Of a stretch of DNA of 8,316 bases, positions 1 through 6,201 are shown piece by piece (within the stretch, counting starts at the first letter, position 1; each line of letters starts with the position of its first letter). A program made the translations under genes and the position numbers. The notes under the pieces were generated by a model. That model was not told the DNA's origin, searched no databases, and saw only the letters and a list, made by a program, of their open reading frames with translations. The stretch covers positions 1 to 8,316 of the forward strand of contig JADLGU010000343.1 of NCBI GenBank assembly GCA_020849155.1. Reading direction: 5' to 3'. Source of the stretch: Rhodocyclaceae bacterium. Lineage in GTDB: Bacteria > Pseudomonadota > Gammaproteobacteria > Burkholderiales > Rhodocyclaceae.

Positions 1-1740
1 GACGCGGGCGTAGACGCGGATGTCCTTCACCTGCGCCGCGAATTCCTCGTCGGAGAGCGCCGCCAGCTCGACGCCGGTGACGACGCGGCCGCCGCGGTCG
101 AGGATGCCGAGCCGTTCGGCGATGGCGCGCGCCGTGGCCGGATGGTCGCCGGTGATCATCACCGGCACGATGCCGGCGGCGAGGCACTCGGCGACCGCCG
201 CGGCGGCCTCCTCGCGCGGCGGGTCCATCAGACCGACCAGGCCGAGGAAGGTGAGATCGCTCTCCGCCTCACCGATGTTCGCCGGCAGGGTATCGAGCCG
301 CCGTTCGGCGAAGGCCAGCACGCGCAGGCCGCGCGCGGCGAGGCGCTCGGCCTGGGCCAGCGCCTCTTCCGCATCGAAGGGCGCCGGCCCATGCGCGGTG
401 AGCCGCCAGGGGCAGCGCTCGAGGATGGCTTCCGGCGCCCCTTTGACGCAGGCGAGGAAGCCATCGGTGAGGGCATGCACCGTCGCCATGCGCTTGCGCG
501 CGGAATCGAAGGGGAACTCGCCGTGCCGCGGCGACTGACTTTTCAGATCATCGAGGTCCACGCCGCGCAGGCGCGCCGCTTCCAGCAACGCCACCTCGGT
601 CGGATCGCCCTGAATGCGGCCGTCGGCGCCGGGCGCGGCGTCGTTCACCAGCGCCAGCGCGCGCAGCAGGCTCGGCCACGGCTCGACGCGCAGGTCCTCG
701 CCTTCGGTCCAGAACACCTCCGCGTGCATGCGGTTCTGCGTCAGCGTGCCGGTCTTGTCCGAGCAGATGAAAGTGATCGAGCCGAGCGTCTCCACCGCCG
801 GCAGGCGGCGGATGAGGGCGTTCTGCTTCACCATCTTGGCCGCCCCCAGCGCCAGCGAGATGGCTACCACCGCCGGCAGCGCCTCGGGGATGGCCGCCAC
901 CGCCAGGCTAACTGCGGTGAGGAACATCAGCACCGGCGGCTCGCCGCGCGCGAGTCCGGCGACGAAGACGATGGCGCAGATGCCCAGCACCGCCCAGGCA
1001 AGCCGTGCGCCGAAGCGGGCCAGCCGCTTCTGCAGCGGCGTCTTCACTTCCTCCGCGCCTTCGAGCAGGCGCGCAATGCGGCCGAGCTCGGTGGCCAGCC
1101 CGGTGGCGGCGACGACGCCGACGCCGCGGCCGTTGGCCACGAGCGTGCCCTTCCAGGCCATGTTGGCGTGGTCGCCGAGCGGCAGCCGGGCGTCGGCCAG
1201 CGCCTCGACGTGCTTTTCCACCGGCAGCGATTCGCCGGTGAGCGCCGCTTCCGACAGGCGCAGCTGCGCCGCCTCGATCAGGCGCAGATCCGCCGGCACG
1301 ATGTTGCCGGCTTCCAGCAGCACGACGTCGCCCGGCACCAATTGGTCCGCCGGCAGCGTCGCCACGGCGCCGTCGCGGCGCACGCGCGCCGTCGGCGCCG
1401 CCATCAGCCGCAGCGCCGCCATGGCGCGCTCGGCGCGCCACTCCTGGACGAAGCCGATCGCGGCATTCAGCAGCACGATGACGAAGATGGCGATGGTGTC
1501 GGTCGGCTCGCCGACGATGCCGGAGATCACCGCCGCGGCGATCAGCACCAGGATCATGAAGTCGGCGAACTGGTCGGCGAGCATGCGCAGCGGCGAGCGG
1601 CGGCCGCCTTCCGGCAGGGCGTTCGGGCCGTGCCGCGCCAGGCGCCGAGCCGCCTCGGCAAAAGTCAGTCCCTGCGGGACGGCGTCGAGGGCGGCGAGCG
1701 CCGCCTCGGCCGATTCGGTGTGCCAGGGCGGCCGCGTCAT
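1..1740 (-). CDS. P-type cation-transporting ATPase, calcium-pump (type II) class, C-terminal part missing
   Basis: This is the N-terminal 580 residues of an ATP-driven cation pump of the inner membrane; the gene runs off the left edge. In order, it shows an N-terminal cation-ATPase domain (about residues 5-50), membrane helices M1 and M2 (about 61-100), the actuator domain with TGES at 168-171, M3 (about 247-264), M4 with the ion-site motif PEALP (E286), and the phosphorylation motif CSDKTGTLT with the acylated Asp at D328. Nucleotide-domain KGAPE is at 433-437, DPPR at 506-509 and TGD at 530-532. TGDGVNDAP and M5-M10 are outside the window, so the remaining ion ligands cannot be read. Family knowledge points to SERCA/PMCA-like Ca2+ pumps, but Mg2+, Mn2+ or Na+ transport cannot be excluded. 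The start is the ATG at 1740-1738, inside an ATGA overlap with the upstream permease, implying translational coupling. Two copies of the 25-bp repeat lie in this gene. Confidence 0.93.
   Translation of the reverse strand, partial: MTRPPWHTESAEAALAALDAVPQGLTFAEAARRLARHGPNALPEGGRRSPLRMLADQFADFMILVLIAAAVISGIVGEPTDTIAIFVIVLLNAAIGFVQEWRAERAMAALRLMAAPTARVRRDGAVATLPADQLVPGDVVLLEAGNIVPADLRLIEAAQLRLSEAALTGESLPVEKHVEALADARLPLGDHANMAWKGTLVANGRGVGVVAATGLATELGRIARLLEGAEEVKTPLQKRLARFGARLAWAVLGICAIVFVAGLARGEPPVLMFLTAVSLAVAAIPEALPAVVAISLALGAAKMVKQNALIRRLPAVETLGSITFICSDKTGTLTQNRMHAEVFWTEGEDLRVEPWPSLLRALALVNDAAPGADGRIQGDPTEVALLEAARLRGVDLDDLKSQSPRHGEFPFDSARKRMATVHALTDGFLACVKGAPEAILERCPWRLTAHGPAPFDAEEALAQAERLAARGLRVLAFAERRLDTLPANIGEAESDLTFLGLVGLMDPPREEAAAAVAECLAAGIVPVMITGDHPATARAIAERLGILDRGGRVVTGVELAALSDEEFAAQVKDIRVYARV
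519..543 (-). repeat. 25-bp intragenic repeat, copy A (AAAAGTCAGTC-N8-ACGGCG)
   Basis: Read on the minus strand, this is AAAAGTCAGTC, then GCCGCGGC, then ACGGCG. It lies in the P-type ATPase gene in the sense direction and encodes about residues 400-408 (KSQSPRHGE), in the nucleotide-binding domain just before the conserved PFDS segment. The 11-base and 6-base blocks and the 8-base gap are identical to copies B and C. The centre contains the self-complementary GCCGCGGC, but the 5-bp stem of the other copies is broken at two positions. Confidence 0.8.
1660..1684 (+). repeat. 25-bp intragenic repeat, copy B (AAAAGTCAGTC-N8-ACGGCG)
   Basis: The plus strand reads AAAAGTCAGTC, CCTGCGGG, ACGGCG. 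It lies antisense to the start of the P-type ATPase gene, across codons for about residues 20-27 (AVPQGLTF). The centre forms a perfect hairpin, GTCCC-TGC-GGGAC (1668-1680). Because this copy is antisense to its gene while copies A and C are sense, the motif is kept at DNA level and not as a peptide. Confidence 0.8.
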
Positions 1741-2969
1741 TTCATCCATGGGGCGAGCCAGGCGGCGGCGATGGCGAGGGTGGCCAGGGTGACCGGCACG
1801 CCGATGCGCGCATGCGCGCGCCAGTCGATGCGGATGCCGCGCCGCGCCGCGCAATCGACGACGATGATGTTGGCGATCGAGCCGACGATGAGCAGGTTGC
1901 CGGCCAGCGTGCTGACCAGCGCCAGCAGCGGGCCCGACCAGGGCTCGCTGGCGGCCGGTAGCAGCAGCATCGTCGCCGGCACGTTGGAGACGAGGTTGCT
2001 CGCGACGAAGGCGACGGCGAACATCGGCAGCTGCGCGCCGAGGGACAGCCCCGCTTCGGCCAGCCCCTGCATGGCGCGCGCCGCCAGGCCGGTTTCCTGG
2101 AAGGCGTGGTTGACCACGAACAGGCCGATGAACAGCACCAGCAGCTCCCAGTCCACCAGGCCGAGCATCTTGTTGGTGTGCAGGCGGCGCGAGAGCAGCA
2201 GCAGGCCGGCGCCGGTGAGCGCCGCCACCTCGCGCGGCACGGCGGTGAAGAGAAAGACGGCGAGCAGCGTGCCGGCCACCATCAGCCCCTTGGCCGTCTG
2301 CCAGGGGTCATAGATGGTTTCCGCTTCCTCGCGCCGCTCGGGCGGGGCCTCGGGTGCCGGGCCCTGCAGCGTCCAGTTGCCGCGCGAAAGGAAGGCGACG
2401 ATGGCCCAGGTGGCGGCGAGGCCGGCCAGCACGGGCGCGGCGGCGGTTGCCGCGTAGCCGGCGAAGGACAGGCCGAGCGTCTCGCCGATCAGCATGTTCT
2501 GCGGGTTGCCGATCAGGGTGGCGGCCGAGCCGACATTGGCGGCGCAGGCCAGCGCCAGCAGGAAGGGCACGGGGTTCAGGCGGCGCGCCAGGCAGGCGTC
2601 GGCCAGCACCGGCGCCATGGCCAGGCAGACGATGTCGTTGGAGAACACCGCCGAGAGTGCCGCCACGGCCGCCATCAGCGCCGCCAGCAGCGCCGGCGGC
2701 GAGACCTGCAGCGCCGCGATGCGCCGGGTGACGCGGGCGTAGAAGCCGCCCAGGCGCATCTGCGCCGAGAGCACCATGAAGGAGAACAGCAGCAGCACGG
2801 TGGGCAGGTGCACCGCCTGCGCCGCTTCGTCGGGGCTGATTTCGCCCAGCGCCACCAGGGCAATGGCGCCGAGCAGCGCGATGCCGGTGCGGTCGATCTG
2901 CAGGAAGGGCAACTCCCCCAAGAACATGCCCAGGTAGACGACGATGAAGACGAACAGGACGGTGGTCAT
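1737..2969 (-). CDS. YbiR-like permease of the ArsB/NhaD (ion transporter) superfamily
   Basis: This is a 410-residue integral membrane protein with about ten hydrophobic segments in two repeated halves, as in the ArsB/SLC13/NhaD superfamily. Half one carries FSNDI (109-113) and GNPQN (154-158). Half two carries SNLVSNVPATM (324-334) and AGNLLIVGSIANI (357-369). These paired re-entrant-loop motifs resemble those of E. coli YbiR, whose substrate I do not know. A charged loop (about 205-222, PEAPPERREEAE) separates the halves. A substrate cannot be read; an anion or arsenite-like oxyanion, or Na+-coupled carboxylate, are possible. The start is taken at ATG 2969-2967 (MTTVLFVF). An upstream in-frame ATG at 3047 would add 26 polar residues across the divergent promoter region. 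No clear Shine-Dalgarno precedes 2969. The stop TGA (1739-1737) overlaps the ATG of the P-type ATPase, so the two are very likely co-translated. Confidence 0.88.
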   Translation of the reverse strand: MTTVLFVFIVVYLGMFLGELPFLQIDRTGIALLGAIALVALGEISPDEAAQAVHLPTVLLLFSFMVLSAQMRLGGFYARVTRRIAALQVSPPALLAALMAAVAALSAVFSNDIVCLAMAPVLADACLARRLNPVPFLLALACAANVGSAATLIGNPQNMLIGETLGLSFAGYAATAAAPVLAGLAATWAIVAFLSRGNWTLQGPAPEAPPERREEAETIYDPWQTAKGLMVAGTLLAVFLFTAVPREVAALTGAGLLLLSRRLHTNKMLGLVDWELLVLFIGLFVVNHAFQETGLAARAMQGLAEAGLSLGAQLPMFAVAFVASNLVSNVPATMLLLPAASEPWSGPLLALVSTLAGNLLIVGSIANIIVVDCAARRGIRIDWRAHARIGVPVTLATLAIAAAWLAPWMK

Positions 2970-3008
2970 CGGGAAAGGGTAAACCGCAAGGGGCCGGTCC
3001 GGCCCGCG

Positions 3009-3017
3009 TGCTACAAT
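3009..3017 (+). promoter_or_regulatory. Extended -10 promoter box for nhaD
   Basis: TGCTACAAT contains TACAAT, one mismatch from the sigma-70 -10 consensus, preceded by the TG of an extended -10 element. No good -35 box lies 16-18 bp upstream, as is usual for extended -10 promoters. Transcription would begin near 3023-3025, giving a leader of about 44 nt before the GTG at 3068. Confidence 0.6.
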
Positions 3018-3054
3018 TCGCCGCCATTTTCGCAGCAATTCGCCCAACCATTCC

Positions 3055-3060
3055 AGGGGA
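3055..3060 (+). promoter_or_regulatory. Ribosome binding site selecting the GTG start of nhaD
   Basis: AGGGGA lies 7 nt upstream of GTG 3068. It decides the start against the in-frame ATG at 3008, which overlaps the promoter box and would put a polar 20-residue extension in front of a signal-peptide-like N terminus. Confidence 0.7.
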
Positions 3061-3067
3061 ATTTATC

Positions 3068-4405
3068 GTGCTTTCGTCCCTCGCCCGCCTGGCCTTCGTC
3101 CTGCTCACCCTGTTCGCCCTGCCGGCCATGGCCGCCGAGGGCGCCGCGCCGGAGGGCCCGGCCGTGGCCGGCATCCCCGTCGAATTCATCCTCTTCGCCC
3201 TGACCCTGCTCGGCGTGGCGCTGTTCCACAACTACACTTTCTATGTCGGCCTCACGGGCATGTTCGTCATCGCCCTCTACAAGATCGTGTTCACCGGCTT
3301 CAAGACCGGTGCCGGCGTGATGGGTTTCGTCGGCCATCTCGGCCACGAGTGGGTGGTCCTCGCCAACCTGTTCTGCCTGCTGATGGGTTTCGCCCTGCTG
3401 GCGCGCCACTTCGAGAAGAGCCACGTGCCGGTGATCCTGCCGAAGTACCTGCCCGACGACTGGAAGGGCGGCTTCGTCATGCTGGCCATGGTGTGGATCC
3501 TCTCCAGCTTCCTCGACAACATCGCCGCGGCGCTGATCGGCGGGGCCATGGCGCACCAGTTGTTCCGCGCCAAGGTGCACATCGGGTTCCTGGCCGCCAT
3601 CGTCGCCGCCTCGAACGCCGGCGGCTCGTGGTCGGTGGTGGGCGACACCACCACCACCATGATGTGGATAGCCGGCGTCTCGCCGGCGCAGGTCTTCGAG
3701 GCGTTCCTGCCCGCCGCCATCGCCCTGGTGATCTTCGGCATCCCGGCGGCCAAGCAGCAGCACGCCTACTCGCCGATCCTCAAGAACGCCCACGCCCACA
3801 CCCATGTCGATTGGGCGCGCATCGGCATCGTCGCGCTGATCCTGGTCTTCGCCATGGTCACCAACATCGTCATCAACTCGAAGTTCCCGGATCAGGCGGA
3901 CCATTTCCCCTTCATCGGCGTCGCGGTGTGGGCGGCGATCCTGCTGACGGTGGGCCTGCGCCGGCCGGACTGGGAACTCCTGCCGGAGACGGCCAAGGGC
4001 ACGATCTTCCTGCTCTCGCTGGTGACCTGCGCCTCGATGATGCCGGTCGAGAAGCTGCCCGCCGCCTCCTGGCAGACGGCCTTCGGCCTCGGCTTCATCT
4101 CGGCGGTGTTCGACAACATCCCGCTCACCGCACTGGCCATCAAGCAGGGCGGCTACGACTGGGGCTTCCTCGCCTACGCCGTCGGCTTCGGCGGCTCGAT
4201 GATCTGGTTCGGCTCCTCGGCCGGCGTGGCGCTCTCCAACATGTACCCGGAAGCCAAGTCGGTCGGCCAGTGGCTGCGCCACGGCTGGCACGTCGCGCTG
4301 GCCTACGTCATCAGCTTCCTCGTCATGGCGGCCGTGCTCGGCTGGCATCCCGAGGCGCCCAGGAAGGGCGGCGAAGCGCCGCCGGCGGCGACGCAGCCGA
4401 AATAG
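3068..4405 (+). CDS. nhaD: NhaD-type Na+/H+ antiporter
   Basis: This 445-residue membrane antiporter probably exchanges cytoplasmic Na+ (or Li+) for external H+. Two half-repeats are visible. The first has SSFLDNIAAALIGG (146-159) and AGGSWSVVGDTTTTMMWI (184-201); GD-TTTM-W is a signature I associate with NhaD proteins from bacteria and chloroplast NHD1. The second has FDNIPLTALAI (348-358) and GGSMIWFGSSAGVALSNMYP (375-394). The usual pair of DN motifs (D150/N151, D349/N350) is intact. The N terminus (residues 1-22) looks like a cleavable signal peptide with an AMA-AE site. The central loop is rich in histidine (H232, H242, H244, H246). Start: GTG 3068, chosen for its Shine-Dalgarno. It has its own promoter and its own strong terminator, so it may be monocistronic. 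Less likely alternative: another ArsB/NhaD-superfamily anion permease. Confidence 0.85.
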   Translation: MLSSLARLAFVLLTLFALPAMAAEGAAPEGPAVAGIPVEFILFALTLLGVALFHNYTFYVGLTGMFVIALYKIVFTGFKTGAGVMGFVGHLGHEWVVLANLFCLLMGFALLARHFEKSHVPVILPKYLPDDWKGGFVMLAMVWILSSFLDNIAAALIGGAMAHQLFRAKVHIGFLAAIVAASNAGGSWSVVGDTTTTMMWIAGVSPAQVFEAFLPAAIALVIFGIPAAKQQHAYSPILKNAHAHTHVDWARIGIVALILVFAMVTNIVINSKFPDQADHFPFIGVAVWAAILLTVGLRRPDWELLPETAKGTIFLLSLVTCASMMPVEKLPAASWQTAFGLGFISAVFDNIPLTALAIKQGGYDWGFLAYAVGFGGSMIWFGSSAGVALSNMYPEAKSVGQWLRHGWHVALAYVISFLVMAAVLGWHPEAPRKGGEAPPAATQPK

Positions 4406-4426
4406 GCAATCTTCGGTATTCTTGAG

Positions 4427-4457
4427 GCGCCGGACGGGCAACCGTCCGGCGCTTTTT
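4427..4457 (+). terminator. Rho-independent terminator after nhaD
   Basis: A perfect 11-bp GC-rich stem (GCGCCGGACGG pairing with CCGTCCGGCGC) closed by a GCAA tetraloop is followed directly by TTTTT. It starts 21 nt after the nhaD stop and ends 19 nt before the ATG of the next gene. Read in reverse there is no T tract on the other side, so it is unidirectional. Confidence 0.92.
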
Positions 4458-4476
4458 CATTGCGCGCGCATGAACC

Positions 4477-6201
4477 ATGCATGAAGGCCTGAGGATCGTC
4501 CTTGTCCTGCTCACCGCGGCGGTGTTCGCCGTGGCGCTGGCGAAGGCCCTGCGCCTGCCCTCGCTGGTGGCCTATCTCGCCATCGGCATCGCCGTCGGCC
4601 CGCACGCCCTGGGCTGGCTGCCGCAGAGCGAGCAGACCGCGCGCCTGGCCGAGTTCGGCGTGGTGTTCCTGATGTTCTCCATCGGCCTCGAGTTCTCGCT
4701 GCCGCGCCTGGTCGCCATGCGCCGGCAGGTGTTCGGCCTGGGCGGGACGCAGGTGCTGGCCACCGCCCTGGCGACCCTGGCCATCGCCCATTTCGGCGGC
4801 ATTGCCTGGCAGGGCGGGCTGGCGCTCGGCGCCGCCTTCGCCATGAGCTCGACGGCCATCGTCGGCCGCCTGCTGGCGGAGAAGCTCGACCTGCATTCGG
4901 CCTCGGGGCGGCGCACCATGAGCGTGCTGCTGTTCCAGGACCTGGCCGTGGTGCCGCTGCTGATCCTGGTGCCGGCGCTGGCCGGCGCGGCGGGGCCGGC
5001 CGGCGAGCTGGGGCGGGCGTTCGTCCTGTCGCTGGCCCTCCTGCTGCTGGTGATCGTCGCCGGCCGGCGCCTCGTCCGCTGGTGGTTCGACCTGGTCGTG
5101 CGGCGCAAGTCCACGGAACTGTTCATGCTCAACGTGCTGTGGATCACCACGGCGCTGGCCTTCTTCACCGAATGGGCCGGTCTGTCGCTGACGCTGGGCG
5201 CCTTCCTCGGCGGCATGCTCATCTCCGAGACCATGTACCGCCACCAGGTGGAGGCCGACATCCGCCCCTTCCGCGACGTGCTGCTCGGGCTGTTCTTCAT
5301 CACCATCGGCGCCCAGCTCGACCTCGCCGTCGTCTGGCAGCGCATCGAATGGGTGGCGCTGGTGCTGGCCGGCCTCGTCGCCGGCAAGGGCCTGCTGATG
5401 CTGGTCGTCACGCGGCTGGCCGGCGCCGACGCCCCGGTCGCCTTTCGAACCGCGGCGCAACTGGCCCAGGCCGGCGAGTTCGGCTTCGTGCTGCTGACGC
5501 TGGCTGCGGGCCACGGCCTGCTGGCGCCCGAGGTGGTGCAGCCTTCGCTCGCCGGCATGCTGCTCTCCATGCTGGCGGCGCCATTCGTCATCGAGCGGGC
5601 GCGCCACTGGAGCGCGCGGCTGTCCGGCGACGAGTGGCTGCAGCGCTCGGCCGCCCTGCAGGAGGTGGCGAGCCACGCCCTGAACATCGCGGACCATGCC
5701 ATCGTCTGCGGCTACGGCCGCAGCGGCCAGAGCGTCGCCCGCTTCCTGGCCAAGGAGCGGATTCCCTTCATCGCCCTCGACATCGACCCGCACCGCGTGC
5801 AGCAGGCTCTCTCCGCCGGCGAGAACGTGGTGTTCGGCAACGCCGACCGGCGCGAGGTGCTGCTCGCCGCCGGCCTCGACCGCGCGCGCGTCGTCGTCGT
5901 CACCTACCCCGACGTGCCCTCGACGGGGCAGACGCTGGGCCTGATCCGCGGCCGCCGCCCCGGGCTGCCGGTGGTGGTGCGGGCGGCGGACGACTCCCAC
6001 CTCGACGAGCTGAAGCGCGCCGGGGCGAGCGAAGTGGTGCCGGAAGTGCTCGAGGGCAGCCTGATGCTGGCGGCGCAGACGCTGCTGCGCGTCGACGTGC
6101 CGCTGCGCCGCGTGCTGCGGGACATCGAGGCGGCGCGCGGCCTGCGCTACGAGTCGCTGCGCGAGCGCTACCGGGCGGCCGACAAGGAGGATGCGGGATG
6201 A
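4477..6201 (+). CDS. Kef/YbaL-type CPA2 monovalent cation:proton antiporter with C-terminal TrkA-N domain
   Basis: This 574-residue protein has an antiporter membrane domain (about residues 1-380, roughly 12 helices) and a cytoplasmic RCK/TrkA-N nucleotide-binding domain (about 406-525). The active-site helix carries LLFQDLAVVP (Q154, D155), the QD form typical of K+/H+ Kef proteins. The loop YRHQVEADIRPF (254-265) matches the Kef regulatory loop (HALESD in E. coli KefC) and precedes LLGLFFITIG. K304 is the conserved late-helix lysine. The Rossmann glycine motif is GYGRSGQSVA (412-421), with acidic DID (435-437) expected at the NAD-ribose position. Family knowledge gives K+ (or Na+) efflux coupled to H+ entry, gated by nucleotide or glutathione. 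The start is forced: an in-frame TGA lies at 4471-4473 and ATG 4477 is the first start, but no Shine-Dalgarno is visible. It is translationally coupled to the next antiporter. Confidence 0.92.
   Translation: MHEGLRIVLVLLTAAVFAVALAKALRLPSLVAYLAIGIAVGPHALGWLPQSEQTARLAEFGVVFLMFSIGLEFSLPRLVAMRRQVFGLGGTQVLATALATLAIAHFGGIAWQGGLALGAAFAMSSTAIVGRLLAEKLDLHSASGRRTMSVLLFQDLAVVPLLILVPALAGAAGPAGELGRAFVLSLALLLLVIVAGRRLVRWWFDLVVRRKSTELFMLNVLWITTALAFFTEWAGLSLTLGAFLGGMLISETMYRHQVEADIRPFRDVLLGLFFITIGAQLDLAVVWQRIEWVALVLAGLVAGKGLLMLVVTRLAGADAPVAFRTAAQLAQAGEFGFVLLTLAAGHGLLAPEVVQPSLAGMLLSMLAAPFVIERARHWSARLSGDEWLQRSAALQEVASHALNIADHAIVCGYGRSGQSVARFLAKERIPFIALDIDPHRVQQALSAGENVVFGNADRREVLLAAGLDRARVVVVTYPDVPSTGQTLGLIRGRRPGLPVVVRAADDSHLDELKRAGASEVVPEVLEGSLMLAAQTLLRVDVPLRRVLRDIEAARGLRYESLRERYRAADKEDAG
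6184..6190 (+). promoter_or_regulatory. Strong ribosome binding site for the NapA-like antiporter, inside the Kef-like gene
   Basis: AAGGAGG, a near-perfect anti-16S match, sits 7 nt before ATG 6198 and within the last codons of the upstream gene. It selects 6198 over the out-of-frame ATG at 6191, and with the ATGA overlap it supports coupled translation. Confidence 0.85.

Larger units (their letters stand above)
2970..3067. promoter_or_regulatory. Divergent intergenic region between the YbiR-like gene and nhaD
   Basis: This 98-bp gap separates two divergently transcribed transporter genes and must hold both start signals. The plus side has a good extended -10 box, listed separately. The minus side has only a weak candidate: TTGCTG and TGTAGC separated by 17 bp on the minus strand. 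No clear operator palindrome was found. Confidence 0.6.

Noticed and set aside
1197..1220. Possible fourth degenerate repeat copy (minus-strand AAAAGCACGTC)
   Set aside because: Matches only the AAAAG start, without CAGTC or the spaced ACGGCG block.
142..2313. 723-codon open frame on the plus strand across the ATPase and permease genes
   Set aside because: It is antisense to two proteins with clear family motifs. Its translation is Arg/Gln/Gly/Ala-rich low-complexity of the kind made by GC-rich shadow frames, with no recognisable domain.
2970..3047. N-terminal extension of the YbiR-like permease to ATG 3047
   Set aside because: It would add 26 polar residues not fitting the family and would cross the nhaD promoter box; MTTVLFVF at 2969 starts directly with a membrane segment.
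3008..3067. ATG 3008 as the start of nhaD
   Set aside because: It overlaps the -10 box, lacks a ribosome binding site, and would bury the signal-like N terminus; GTG 3068 has AGGGGA 7 nt upstream.
3011..6000. Long minus-strand open frames opposite nhaD and the Kef-like gene (476 and 565 codons)
   Set aside because: They are antisense to well-motifed membrane proteins, their His/Asp/Gln-rich composition is typical of the complement of GC-rich codons, and no start signals were seen.
5082..6197. Open frame running from inside the Kef-like gene into the NapA-like gene, giving an apparent 814-residue fusion
   Set aside because: The first 372 codons are a shadow frame of the Kef-like gene (Arg/Pro/Gly-rich). 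The NapA-like protein starts at ATG 6198 with a strong ribosome binding site and a signal-like N terminus.
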